From Tistrella mobilis (GTDB lineage: Bacteria > Pseudomonadota > Alphaproteobacteria > Tistrellales > Tistrellaceae): a stretch of DNA of 64,000 nucleotides. The stretch is taken from the NCBI RefSeq assembly GCF_041468085.1, contig NZ_CP121015.1:62001-126000 (forward strand), written 5' to 3'. The notes under the pieces were generated by a model that did no database searches, was not told the origin of the DNA, and was given only the letters and a program-made list of their open reading frames with translations. The position numbers were made by a program, and so were the translations under genes. Positions 10,395 to 19,111 of the stretch are shown piece by piece (within the stretch, counting starts at the first letter, position 1; each line of letters opens with the position of its first letter).

Positions 10395-11885
10395 ATGTCC
10401 GACGGGACTGCCGCCAGCTTTGCCGAAGGATCGGCACCGGATCAAGCATCCTCGCTGCCGCTCCACACGCTCGATGCCGGGGCCCAGGCCCGTCTGGTGC
10501 GCGAGGGCGGGGTGACGGCCACCCGTCTGGTCGAGGCGTCGCTGGCACGGATCGCGGCGGTGAACCCCGCCGTCAACGCCATCGTCCGGCGGATGGATGA
10601 CGAGGCGCTGGCGGCCGCGGCCGCGGCCGATCGGGCGGTGGCCGAGGGCCGGCCGCTGGGGCCGCTGCACGGCGTGCCGGTCACGATCAAGATCAATATC
10701 GACCAGCAGGGCCACCCCACCGACAACGGCACCGCGGTGCATCGCGACCTGATCGCGCCGGCCGACAATCCGGTGGTCGCCCATCTGAAGCGGGCGGGCG
10801 CGATCGTGGTCGGGCGGACCAATGCGCCGGTCTATTCGATGCGCTGGTTCACCGACAACACGCTGCATGGCCCCACCTACAACCCTTGGCATCGTGATTT
10901 GACGGTCGGTGGTTCTTCGGGTGGTGCCGCGGCCTCGGTCGCGACCGGCATGGTGGCGATCGCCCATGGCAACGACATCGGCGGATCGGTGCGGTTTCCG
11001 GCGATGTGCAACGGGCTGGTGGGCCTGCGCCCCTCTTACGGCCGGGTGCCGTCGTTCAATGCCACGGCCAGGGGCGGCGGCTCGGTCGCGGCCCAGCTGA
11101 TGGCCGTGCAGGGGCCGCTGGCCCGCACCGTGCGCGACACGGAAACCGCCTTCCGGGTGATGGCCGTGCCGCATGTCGACGATCCCCGCACCAGACCCAT
11201 GGTAGGGGATCATCCGGCTGTGCCGCGGCGGGCGGCCGTGGTCTCCACCGCGGGCTGGCCGGATTGTCATCCGGCCGTGCGGGACGCGGTGGACCGGGCG
11301 GCCACGGCCCTCGCCGCTGCCGGCTGGGAGGTGGAGGAGGTGGTGCCGCCCTCGCTGGACGAGATCCACGATATGTGGGCCGAGATCAGCATTCCCGACA
11401 TCATGACCCTGCTGGCGCCCGCAATTGCGGCTGCGGGGGACGAGAACATCCGCACCGCCGTCGACTATTGGCAAAGGGCCTGGCCGCGGGAGCTGACCCA
11501 GGGCGATGCGCTGGCCGCGGTCGCCCGGCGCCACGGCATGCTGCGGCTCTGGCAGCGCTTCTTCGAAAGCTGGCCGGTGCTGGTGATGCCGGTGTCGCTG
11601 GAGCCGGCCTTCCACCGCCTGGCCGATATCCGCTCGCCCGAGGATGCGCGGCGGATCATGCGGGCCCAGGGGCCGCTGATGGTGATTTCGGTTCTGGGCC
11701 TGCCCGGGCTGACGGTGCCGACGGGGCTTGCCTCTTTCGACATCGAGGGTCACGCGGTCACCATGCCTTGCGGCGTGCAGCTGGTGGCGGCCCCGGAACG
11801 CGAGGATCTGTGCTTCGCGGCCGGTTACGCCATCGAGGCGGCCATGCCGCGGCTCGGGGTCGTCGACCCCCGGCCCGGTTTCTGA
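10395..11885 (+). CDS. Amidase-signature family amidase
   Basis: Amidase-signature hydrolase of 496 residues, which releases ammonia or an amine from an amide using a Ser-cisSer-Lys triad. The triad is visible: K99 in VPVTIKINID, the cis-serine S174 in VGGSSGGAAAS and the nucleophile S198 in HGNDIGGSVR, with the canonical 24-residue serine spacing. There is no signal peptide, so it acts in the cytoplasm on imported substrate. It is the first rightward gene, divergent from gntR. The next gene starts 28 bases downstream. Together with the C45-type enzyme it gives the locus two different amide-cleaving activities. Confidence 0.93.
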   Translation: MSDGTAASFAEGSAPDQASSLPLHTLDAGAQARLVREGGVTATRLVEASLARIAAVNPAVNAIVRRMDDEALAAAAAADRAVAEGRPLGPLHGVPVTIKINIDQQGHPTDNGTAVHRDLIAPADNPVVAHLKRAGAIVVGRTNAPVYSMRWFTDNTLHGPTYNPWHRDLTVGGSSGGAAASVATGMVAIAHGNDIGGSVRFPAMCNGLVGLRPSYGRVPSFNATARGGGSVAAQLMAVQGPLARTVRDTETAFRVMAVPHVDDPRTRPMVGDHPAVPRRAAVVSTAGWPDCHPAVRDAVDRAATALAAAGWEVEEVVPPSLDEIHDMWAEISIPDIMTLLAPAIAAAGDENIRTAVDYWQRAWPRELTQGDALAAVARRHGMLRLWQRFFESWPVLVMPVSLEPAFHRLADIRSPEDARRIMRAQGPLMVISVLGLPGLTVPTGLASFDIEGHAVTMPCGVQLVAAPEREDLCFAAGYAIEAAMPRLGVVDPRPGF

Positions 11886-11913
11886 ACGAGCGGTTTCTGA
11901 CGGAGGCGTCCCC

Positions 11914-12795
11914 ATGCGCAGCACCCCCGGCCATGGCGAGATCCTGAGCTATTACGATTTCGGCCGCACCACCGTGCAGGTCTGCGCCGCCGATCCGCGC
12001 TTTTCGTACTGCGCCTATGTGCCGGAAAGCTACGACGAGGCGGGCGACCGGCGCTACCGGCTGCTGGTTGTCGTCCACGGCACCATGCGCGACAACGCCG
12101 CCTGCCGCGATGCCTTCATCGATCTGGCGGAGGCGCAGCAGCTGATCGTGCTGGCGCCGCTGTTTCCGGCCGGCATCACCGCCCCGCGGGAGCTTTCGAG
12201 CTATAAGCGGCTGCGCGGTCCCGGAGACGCCGATGCGAGGGGGGCGGGTCCTGCCTATGATCTGATCCTGTTGCAGATGATCCGCGAGATGCAGGCGCTC
12301 TACCGGATCGATGCCGACCGGTTTGCCCTGTTCGGCTTTTCGGGCGGCGGGCATTTCGCCCATCGTTTCCTCTATGCCCATCCCGAGCGGCTGGCGGCGG
12401 TGTCGATCGGCGCGCCCGGTATCGTGACCCTGCTGGATGATCAGGTCGACTGGCCGGCCGGGGTGCGTGATGTCGAGGCCATCTTCGGCAGGCCGATCGA
12501 CCTCGCGGCCATGCGGCGCGTTGCCGTGCAGATGGTGGTGGGCGCGGAAGATACAGCCACATGGGAGATCGCCATCACGCGTGACAACCCCTGGTGGCAA
12601 CCCGCCTTCGAGCGCCACGGTGCCACCCGCATCGAACGGCTGGCGGCGCTGAAGGCGAGTTTCGAGAGCCGCGGCATTCCGGTCACCCACGATCTGGTGC
12701 CCGGCACGGCCCACAGGCAGGAGCCCCTGCTGCCGGTGGTGAAGCAATTCCTGTCGGACCGGTTCGCGCAGGGAGAGCGCGATCACCGGCCCTGA
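11914..12795 (+). CDS. Alpha/beta hydrolase (PHB-depolymerase/esterase-like)
   Basis: A 293-residue alpha/beta hydrolase with no signal peptide. The oxyanion region VVVHGTMRDN (H55-G56) and the nucleophile elbow FGFSGGGHFAH (S143) are clear, and a C-terminal VPGTAHRQEPLL supplies a probable catalytic histidine. The overall pattern resembles polyhydroxybutyrate-depolymerase/feruloyl-esterase-like proteins more than lipases. The start ATG is preceded by GGAGG; the open frame extends upstream only as a shadow of the amidase. It lies between the amidase and the binding protein and may cleave an ester or amide in the same substrate. Its substrate cannot be inferred. Confidence 0.8.
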   Translation: MRSTPGHGEILSYYDFGRTTVQVCAADPRFSYCAYVPESYDEAGDRRYRLLVVVHGTMRDNAACRDAFIDLAEAQQLIVLAPLFPAGITAPRELSSYKRLRGPGDADARGAGPAYDLILLQMIREMQALYRIDADRFALFGFSGGGHFAHRFLYAHPERLAAVSIGAPGIVTLLDDQVDWPAGVRDVEAIFGRPIDLAAMRRVAVQMVVGAEDTATWEIAITRDNPWWQPAFERHGATRIERLAALKASFESRGIPVTHDLVPGTAHRQEPLLPVVKQFLSDRFAQGERDHRP

Positions 12796-12853
12796 CGGGC
12801 GACGGCAGGGACTGGCCGCAGGCGACCGGGAAAGAGTCGCATCGGCCATGAGA

Positions 12854-12883
12854 GCAGCCGGCCACCCGATGGGGCCGGGCTGC
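12854..12883 (+). other. Intergenic stem-loop before the binding-protein gene
   Basis: GCAGCCGGCC pairs with GGGCCGGGCTGC across a short loop in the 126-base gap between the hydrolase and the substrate-binding protein. It has no run of T after it, so it is more likely a transcript-processing or stability element than a strong terminator. Confidence 0.4.
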
Positions 12884-12921
12884 TGGTCAGACAAAAAGCT
12901 GATCTGATAGGGAACAAGGTC

Positions 12922-14505
12922 ATGAGATCAATCGCCCTGACGGGGCTTCGCGGCGGTGCGCTCGCCGGGTCGGCCGCGCTCGCCGCCCTGCTGGCCGCGG
13001 CGCCGGCGGGGGCTGCGGACGGCCCGAAACGCGGCGGCACCCTGGTGGTGTCGATGAATGCCGATGCCCGCAGCCTGGAGCCGGGCATCAACCGCGACTC
13101 CAATTCCGATGCGGTGGTGAACAACCTGTTCGAAGGGCTGGTCGGCTATCGCACCGATCTGAGCGTCGGCCCGGCGCTGGCCCGAAGCTGGACGATTTCC
13201 GAGGATGGCCGCAGCTACACCTTCACGCTCCGCGACGGCGTCACCTTCCACAATGGCGATCCGCTGACGGCCGAGGCGGTGAAATGGAGCTGGGAGCGCA
13301 AATCGGGCCAGGAGGGCTGGCTCTGCGCCCGCTTCTTCAACGGCCAGGCCGGCGGGCTGAAGGTGGAGGCGGTAGAGGCGCCCGACCCGAAGACGGTGGT
13401 GTTCCGCCTGGCGGAACCCTCGGGCCTGTTCCTCACCCAGCTGGCCAATGTCCAGTGCGGCATGCTGGTGGCGAGCCCGAAGAGCGTCGGTGCCGACGGG
13501 ACATGGACGCCGATCGGCACCGGCCCGTTCAAATTCGGCAGCTGGAAACATGGCGACCAGATGGTGCTGGAGCGCTATGACGGCTATGTCCCGTCATCCG
13601 AACCCGGCAGCGGCTTTGCCGGGGCGCGCCAGGTGTATGTGGATGCGCTGCGCTATCAGATCATCCCCGATGCCGATGCGGCGGCGGCGGCGCTCAAGAC
13701 CGGCGCGATCGACATCATCCCCCAGCTCGACACGATCAAGATCGACGAGTTGAAGGCGGCGGGCATGAAGGTGATGGCGGCGCCCGGGCTCAACTGGTCG
13801 GCCCTGCTGATCCAGACCGAGGATCCGCTGCTCTCCAACCCCAAACTGCGCCGGGCGCTGGCCCAGGCGATCGACATCGCCCAGATCACCGAGGTGCGCA
13901 CCAACGGCCTCGCCAAGCCCAATCCTTCGGGCGTGGCCGAGAGCATGCGCGCCTTCTCGGCCGATTTCCTCGACTGGCCGAAATACGACCCGGCGGCAGC
14001 CGCGACGCTGGCGAAACAGGCGGGTTACAAGGGTGAGCCGATCAGGCTGCAGACCAACCGGCGCTATGTCGGCATGTACGACAATGCGGTGATGATCCAG
14101 GCGATGCTGTCCGCCGCCGGCTTCAACGTGCAGCTGGAAGTCCTGGACTGGGCGGCCCAGCTCGACAATTACGTCAACGGCCGCTTTCAGCTGTCGTCGT
14201 TCAGCTATTCCGGCCGCTTCGACCCGGGGCTGATGTATGCCGCGCTGATCGCCGACAAGGCGACGGCAAAATGGGCGCAGTGGGGCGACGCGCAGGCCCG
14301 CGAGCTCCTGGCCGAAAGCGGCACGCTGACCGACCAGACCGCCCGCGCCGCCATCTTCCGCCGCCTGCACGCGAAGATGAAGGAAGAGGTGCCGATCATC
14401 GGCCTCTATTATTCCCCCACCATCGAGGGCGTGAACCCGGCCCTGCATGATTACAAACCCTGGGCGGCGGCGATCCCGCTGGCCTGGGGGGTGTGGAAGG
14501 GGTGA
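12922..14505 (+). CDS. Periplasmic substrate-binding protein of a peptide ABC transporter (SBP family 5)
   Basis: A 527-residue extracellular solute-binding protein of family 5 (DppA/OppA type). A Sec signal peptide covers about residues 1-31, ending in LLAAAPAGAA. GGTLVVSMNADARSLEPG, the WTISEDGRSYTFTLRDGVTF block and FHNGDPLTAEAVKWSWER follow, all standard for the family. The C-terminal EVPIIGLYYSPTIEGVNP is also typical. It is the only binding protein in this locus and should deliver substrate to the permeases encoded leftward at 2674-4451, an unusual split of one transporter over two divergent arms. A rho-independent terminator follows. Confidence 0.93.
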   Translation: MRSIALTGLRGGALAGSAALAALLAAAPAGAADGPKRGGTLVVSMNADARSLEPGINRDSNSDAVVNNLFEGLVGYRTDLSVGPALARSWTISEDGRSYTFTLRDGVTFHNGDPLTAEAVKWSWERKSGQEGWLCARFFNGQAGGLKVEAVEAPDPKTVVFRLAEPSGLFLTQLANVQCGMLVASPKSVGADGTWTPIGTGPFKFGSWKHGDQMVLERYDGYVPSSEPGSGFAGARQVYVDALRYQIIPDADAAAAALKTGAIDIIPQLDTIKIDELKAAGMKVMAAPGLNWSALLIQTEDPLLSNPKLRRALAQAIDIAQITEVRTNGLAKPNPSGVAESMRAFSADFLDWPKYDPAAAATLAKQAGYKGEPIRLQTNRRYVGMYDNAVMIQAMLSAAGFNVQLEVLDWAAQLDNYVNGRFQLSSFSYSGRFDPGLMYAALIADKATAKWAQWGDAQARELLAESGTLTDQTARAAIFRRLHAKMKEEVPIIGLYYSPTIEGVNPALHDYKPWAAAIPLAWGVWKG

Positions 14506-14541
14506 CGGGGGAGATTTAGGGACGAGATGAGATGGGAAATG

Positions 14542-14567
14542 CCGCCCCGGGGGACCGGGGCGGTGTT
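14542..14567 (+). terminator. Rho-independent terminator after the binding-protein gene
   Basis: CCGCCCCGG and CCGGGGCGG form a nine-base-pair stem with a GGGA loop, followed by TGTTTT. It lies about 36 bases after the binding-protein stop and separates that operon from the CRISPR leader. Confidence 0.75.
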
Positions 14568-14745
14568 TTCCGTTTGGCGGCTGCGCACACCATCGAACGT
14601 GTCAGGTTATGACCGACCCGGCGCCCGACCGTCGCCGCGATGACGATGGAGCGTTTGCGCAGAACTGCGCGACGATGGCCCCGGACAGAAACGCCGGGCG
14701 TCTCTACGGGATCTTCTCACCGCCCGTACCGCCCAGGGACCACCC

Positions 14746-14920
14746 GCGAACCCCAAGCTCCCGTAAAAATCCCGGGAGGTTCGCGGACAAAATTATCCCC
14801 ATTTTTCAGCCAGTTGAATTGTACATTTTATGCATGTTCATGCCAGTGCATGGCCTCCAACGGGGGTTCGCGCGGATCGCCTTTTTCCGGCGTTCGATTC
14901 AGGCTATTAAGAGGGGGTGG
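14746..14920 (+). promoter_or_regulatory. CRISPR leader
   Basis: The segment just before the first repeat is richer in A+T than its surroundings (about 14790-14840). It contains GCGAACCCCAAG at 14746-14757 answered by GGAGGTTCGCGG at about 14776, and a second GGGGTTCGCGCGG at about 14863. Similar GGTTCGCG elements are known to me from type I-C leaders. The degenerate repeat at the opposite end of the array supports this as the leader side. Nothing else is evident between the terminator at 14542 and this segment. Confidence 0.6.
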
Positions 14921-16188
14921 GTCGCACCCTTGCGGGTGCGTGGATTGAAACCCTGGCGTCGAGTTTATCCGTGGCAGTGAACCACTTGTCGCACCCTTGC
15001 GGGTGCGTGGATTGAAACGCAGTCACGGCCTCCAGCGCGACTGCGACCGTCGTCGCACCCTTGCGGGTGCGTGGATTGAAACGGCAAGGCGGGGTGGAGC
15101 CTCAGCGACATGGGCGGTCGCACCCTTGCGGGTGCGTGGATTGAAACTAACGCGGCAGCCGATGGGTTGTGGTATGATAGCGTCGCACCCTTGCGGGTGC
15201 GTGGATTGAAACCGTCCACTCTGTCCAGTATTACGCAGTATCAGGGTCGCACCCTTGCGGGTGCGTGGATTGAAACGTATGCGCTCATGACTTCTCCCCC
15301 TCGTCAAGGTCGCACCCTTGCGGGTGCGTGGATTGAAACGTATGCATATTCTTCGGAATACTTCTTTCCGGTTGTCGCACCCTTGCGGGTGCGTGGATTG
15401 AAACATCGACGCATTGAATGTAAACCTGGCCACGAACAGTCGCACCCTTGCGGGTGCGTGGATTGAAACGAGCCCCAGATCCATCACCTTCATCACCATG
15501 TCGGTCGCACCCTTGCGGGTGCGTGGATTGAAACGGGCTGATGGGAGCCGGAGGAACGAGCCGAAGGGGTCGCACCCTTGCGGGTGCGTGGATTGAAACT
15601 TTTAATCGTATAGTCTCTCGTAAATGTATTTCCATGTCGCACCCTTGCGGGTGCGTGGATTGAAACCACCACCCCCGTGATCCGGGCGGACACCAGCCCG
15701 AGTCGCACCCTTGCGGGTGCGTGGATTGAAACCGGCCCTATGAAGTGCGCCGCACCGTGCGTGGTGGTCGCACCCTTGCGGGTGCGTGGATTGAAACTCG
15801 TCGGCTTCGGCCTGCGGCGGCGGCCTGGACGTCGCACCCTTGCGGGTGCGTGGATTGAAACGTGGCGTGTGGCGTGATCGGCAGGCCTGCCGCCCGTCGC
15901 ACCCTTGCGGGTGCGTGGATTGAAACGATCTCCCGCTCACGGAGGTGGAGTGCGATGGCGAGTCGCACCCTTGCGGGTGCGTGGATTGAAACGATCTCCC
16001 GCTCACGGAGGTGGAGTGCGATGGCGAGTCGCACCCTTGCGGGTGCGTGGATTGAAACGAGGTGCCGTGCCCCCTGTGTGGAGCGCGGCAGCGTCGCACC
16101 CTTGCGGGTGCGTGGATTGAAACTGCGCGGCGCGCTGGCGGATATGGCGCGGACCATGTCGCACCCTTGCGGGTGCGTGAACCGAGGC
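14921..16188 (+). CRISPR. Type I-C-like CRISPR array, 20 repeats and 19 spacers
   Basis: Twenty copies of a 31-base repeat start at 14921, 14988, 15052, 15117, 15182, 15246, 15309, 15374, 15439, 15504, 15569, 15636, 15702, 15767, 15831, 15896, 15962, 16028, 16093 and 16158. The repeat begins GTCGCACCCTTGCGGGTGCG and ends TGGATTGAAAC; the inner CGCACCC/GGGTGCG forms the stem-loop and GATTGAAAC is the type I-C style 3' handle. Spacers are 32-36 bases. The last repeat is degenerate after GGGTGCGTG, marking the trailer end. Spacers 16 and 17 (15927-15961 and 15993-16027) are identical. No cas gene occurs in the window. Open frames across the array are repeat artefacts. Confidence 0.98.
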
Positions 16189-16283
16189 CGCACCCCCTCC
16201 CCAGCAATGGGGGGCTTCGCTTCTCCCTCCTCACCGCTTGATGCAGAACCAGGCCCAACCGGTTGTTCATGAAAGAAAATCCC

Positions 16284-16458
16284 GTCATCCCGGCGAAGGC
16301 CGGGATCCAGGTAGGCCTCCACAGGATCGGAGGGTGAACACCTGGCGGGAACCGTGCCGTCAGCCACCAGGGGGAATCCTCGGTCAGGGCCGGGGTTCAG
16401 GTCGTTGGGCGTTCTTCGTGTGGAGAGGAACCTGGATCCCCGCCTTCGCGGGGATGAC
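16284..16458. repeat. Single copy of the paired palindromic element
   Basis: The left arm GTCATCCCGGCGAAGGCCGG begins at 16284 and the inverted right arm ends at 16458 (ACCTGGATCCCC...GGGATGAC). This is the same inverted-repeat pair that builds the tandem array at 7365-9283, but with a diverged interior. It lies about 95 bases after the CRISPR trailer. A related lone left arm with a variant core occurs at 16579-16604. The rest of 16189-16650 shows no gene. Confidence 0.85.
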
Positions 16459-16578
16459 GGTGGTACGTGTTGTGCGAGGAATATCGGCGCCCGTGCATGA
16501 CACCGGCAGTATTCAGATCGGGAGAGCGGCGCTCATGTCATGTTCTCCGCCGGCAAGCCTTCGTCCCACATTTCTGCC

Positions 16579-16604
16579 GTCATCCCGGCGAAAGGCGGGG
16601 ATCC
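16579..16604. repeat. Lone left arm of the palindromic element
   Basis: GTCATCCCGGCGAAAGGCGG followed by GGATCC is a diverged left arm of the same interspersed family, with no right arm nearby. It sits about 45 bases downstream of the DUF4276 gene stop and could also fold as a hairpin at the end of that transcript. Confidence 0.6.
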
Positions 16605-16650
16605 GGCTTCCTCGCCGCATCGGAATCCCACACGGGCGGTGCCCGGCCGC

Positions 16651-17298
16651 TCAGCTGTTGCCCCAGGCTTCAAGCATGGCGACCCAGGCATCGAATTGGG
16701 GGCAGTGCCGCCGGATCGTGGCGAGGCCGATGGCTTCGGCGATCACCGGGCCGTGTTCGGTCTTGTTGTAGCTTCCGTCCGCAAAGGCGGCCAGGATCCG
16801 TTTAGAAGGCGCGGTTGCGCGGCTGTTGTTGATGTCTTCAGGCGTCGGGAACTGCGCGCGTATGGCGATCAGCCTCTGCCGGACCCCGGCATCCCAGCCG
16901 TCCAGAACGTATTGAAACTGTTCGACGTCCGAGAACAGCAACCCTTCGAATTCATGCATCTGAACATAGGGATGGATGAACCGGGTATCGATGCTGGGCG
17001 CATGTTTTGTGACATGCGTCAGAATGTCCTGTTCCAGTTCCGCACGCGTGCGGCCGCCGGCATCCTGGAACCCGTAGTAATCCACCAGGGTCGTCAGCCG
17101 GCGCGTCTCCCGATACTGATGGGACAGGAAGCGGGCCAGCCGTTCGACCGACACACGGCCACCGCGATGCCCGCCCGATGGCGCGCGCAGGATGGAGGGA
17201 TAGGCGCTCACACCATGATCCATCAGATGTGGCGCCAGACACCTCTTGACGAACTCCACCTCGGTCGCACCCTCGCAGACGATGCAGACGCGATTCAT
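16651..17298 (-). CDS. DUF4276 family protein (TOPRIM-like), partner of the AAA ATPase
   Basis: A 215-residue protein matching DUF4276 by its motifs: an N-terminal strand ending in CEGATEVEFVKRCLAPHL with E9 in the TOPRIM glutamate position, LVDYYGF with D73, and the conserved MHEFEGLLFSD block (H115, E116, E118, D124). TOPRIM folds bind divalent metal for nuclease or related chemistry, so E9 and D73 are the candidate metal ligands. It starts 13 bases after the ATPase stop, clearly co-translated with it. ATPase plus TOPRIM-like pairs such as PARIS (AriA/AriB) and AbiL are anti-phage systems, and this pair may act in the same way. Its own activity is not established here. Confidence 0.8.
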   Translation of the reverse strand: MNRVCIVCEGATEVEFVKRCLAPHLMDHGVSAYPSILRAPSGGHRGGRVSVERLARFLSHQYRETRRLTTLVDYYGFQDAGGRTRAELEQDILTHVTKHAPSIDTRFIHPYVQMHEFEGLLFSDVEQFQYVLDGWDAGVRQRLIAIRAQFPTPEDINNSRATAPSKRILAAFADGSYNKTEHGPVIAEAIGLATIRRHCPQFDAWVAMLEAWGNS

Positions 17299-17311
17299 CC
17301 GGCCACCCTGA

Positions 17312-18454
17312 TCATCCGGGCACCCCGACGGGCATTTTCAGCCAGATATCCGACAGGAGATAGTCGTCATCCAGCCATTGCTGGTACTGCGCCCGGGGGA
17401 GGTTGCGCAGCGTCGTCGCCCCGTCGCTGGCTTCGGCGACCACGATATTGTCGAGGTCGAAGCAGTCCACCATGTAGGGCGACTGGGTTGCGATAAACAC
17501 CTGCCGCGTCCTGGCCACCCGCTTGAGCATTTCAGACACCAGAGTAATGGCATGCGGGTGCAGGCCAAGCTCCGGTTCGTCGAAGAACAGGATGTCCGGA
17601 AGGCGTTCGTCGGGCAGACTCAACAGGGTCATCAGGCAGAACAGTCGCAGTGAGCCGTCGGAGGTGAGATGCGCGCCGAAGATCTTGTCGCTGTATCTGC
17701 TCTTCCAGCGCAGCAGAACCTTGCCCGCCACAGGCTCCAGCACGAAATCCTCCAGCGTCGGAAACACACGGCTGATCTGCTGCACGAGCTGGCGATAGCG
17801 CGGGGCGTCGTTCTCCCGCAGGTCGAGCAGGACCGCCGCCAGATTTCCGCCATCCGACCTCAGGCGAACCGAGTCGGAGATATCCCATCGCTGATGCAGC
17901 GAGGCATTGGCCGAGGTGTCGTGGAACTGATAGGTCGAACACTGACGCAGAAGTGCGTGGATGGTCTTTGCGGTTCTGTTGTCCTGATCCGGCAGGGCCG
18001 ATTCTTTTGCCACACCGGACAGACGGCTCCAGGCCGCTTGTCCTGCCTTCCCGTTATCGGAATATCGATAGGCTTCATGCGTCAGCATCAGCGTATCGCC
18101 GGCCGACAGATGCGCCATACTGAATTGATAGTCGTTGTATCCTTTCTCGGTGGCGATACGGATCTCTGCGGTGATTTCGGGCGTGACCCGAGACCCCATG
18201 AAGAATTGATCGTCGCCACCGCCTTTCCGGAGCACGAACTCCTGGAGATTTCGGCTGCGCAGCATCCAGCCCAGCATCTCGAAAAATCGGATGAAGCTGG
18301 ACTTGCCGACACCGTTCGCACCGATGAGGACGGTCAATTGCGGAAGCTGCAATTTCTCAATGTGCTTCAGGCTGCGGAAGCCCTGGATGGAAATCTCAGC
18401 AATACGTCCTTGCAGTCGATGTGGTTTGCGCTGGTCCATCGTGGTGATCTTCAT
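17312..18454 (-). CDS. AAA-family (AAA_15/AAA_21, OLD/ABC-like) ATPase
   Basis: A 380-residue SMC/ABC-like ATPase. After GFRSLKHIEKLQLP it has Walker A GANGVGKS at 45-52. A long divergent middle section follows, then a signature-like SDGSLR at 265-270, Walker B ILFFDEPELGLHP at 288-300, and VFIATQSPYMVD at about 319-330 in the switch region, with Gln where many relatives have His. There is no nuclease domain on this polypeptide: the partner gene supplies the TOPRIM-like part. The start ATG follows GGGAG by 8 bases. By analogy with RloA/AbiLi and AriA it would be the sensing and energy subunit of a two-gene defence unit. It sits beside a CRISPR array, which supports a defence role. Confidence 0.85.
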   Translation of the reverse strand: MKITTMDQRKPHRLQGRIAEISIQGFRSLKHIEKLQLPQLTVLIGANGVGKSSFIRFFEMLGWMLRSRNLQEFVLRKGGGDDQFFMGSRVTPEITAEIRIATEKGYNDYQFSMAHLSAGDTLMLTHEAYRYSDNGKAGQAAWSRLSGVAKESALPDQDNRTAKTIHALLRQCSTYQFHDTSANASLHQRWDISDSVRLRSDGGNLAAVLLDLRENDAPRYRQLVQQISRVFPTLEDFVLEPVAGKVLLRWKSRYSDKIFGAHLTSDGSLRLFCLMTLLSLPDERLPDILFFDEPELGLHPHAITLVSEMLKRVARTRQVFIATQSPYMVDCFDLDNIVVAEASDGATTLRNLPRAQYQQWLDDDYLLSDIWLKMPVGVPG

Positions 18455-18551
18455 TGCGACACTCCCTGATCATCCATTATGGATAAACCGAAGCCGCCGG
18501 CAAAGCCGTCCGATCACGAGGAGCTGACCCGTGGGCGGGGAGGTTGCCCCC

Positions 18552-18890
18552 TCACTTCGCCGAAATATGCCGGTTCAGCCGCCGGCGATTTGCGCTGGTC
18601 TTGCGGGAGATCACGCCGGTCCAGGCGCGGCCGGCGGCGACCATGGCGCCCATCGGGTCCATCGGGTCGCGGGTGATGGCGGCGCCGGCGGCGGCGGTGG
18701 CGGCAACCTGGGCCTGAAGGAAGGCGGCCGGCTTTTCGGCGATCATGCGCACTTCCTCGCCCGCCGGGCCGGTCTGGAACAGGCTCATGCCGGTGCGCAT
18801 CATCATCACCGTGCCCGCTTCCAGCCACAGACGCACCAACGATCCCATCAGCGCTGCATCGGCAGCACCGCCGCTTTTATATCTCGTCAT
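18552..18890 (-). CDS. Small conserved hypothetical protein, phasin-like pattern
   Basis: 112 residues from the ATG at 18890, behind GAGG. The N-terminal half is helical (LMGSLVRLWLEAGTVMMMR), followed by GEEVRMIAEKPAAFLQAQVA, a pattern I associate with small phasin-like alphaproteobacterial proteins. The C-terminus is basic and ends RRRLNRHISAK. A longer frame starts at 18977, but the extra 29 residues are arginine-rich and look like upstream sequence. No function is assigned. Confidence 0.6.
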   Translation of the reverse strand: MTRYKSGGAADAALMGSLVRLWLEAGTVMMMRTGMSLFQTGPAGEEVRMIAEKPAAFLQAQVAATAAAGAAITRDPMDPMGAMVAAGRAWTGVISRKTSANRRRLNRHISAK

Positions 18891-19111
18891 TCGACCCCGC
18901 CTCGCGACTGCCCAGGTTCTGCCGTGATCTGCGCGCGCGTTGTTCGCGCGTCGCGGCCGGTCCTCCCGAACCGGCATCCTCTCAAGCCGTTGAGTGTGCC
19001 CTATCCCGCAGGATCATGCGAGCGATTGCAGATGGCGGAACCTGCAGGGCCGGGCTGCGCCGACGGCAGGGGCCGGACCACGTGCATAGCATCAGCCGCG
19101 CATGTCGGGGA

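Noticed and set aside
14640-14980. Small plus-strand frames just before the CRISPR array
   Set aside because: They cover the leader and run into the first repeat, with no ribosome-binding site or homology.
14965-16367. Open frames reading HPCGCVD or RTLAGAWIET on both strands
   Set aside because: These are the CRISPR repeat translated; the periodicity comes from repeat plus spacer length.
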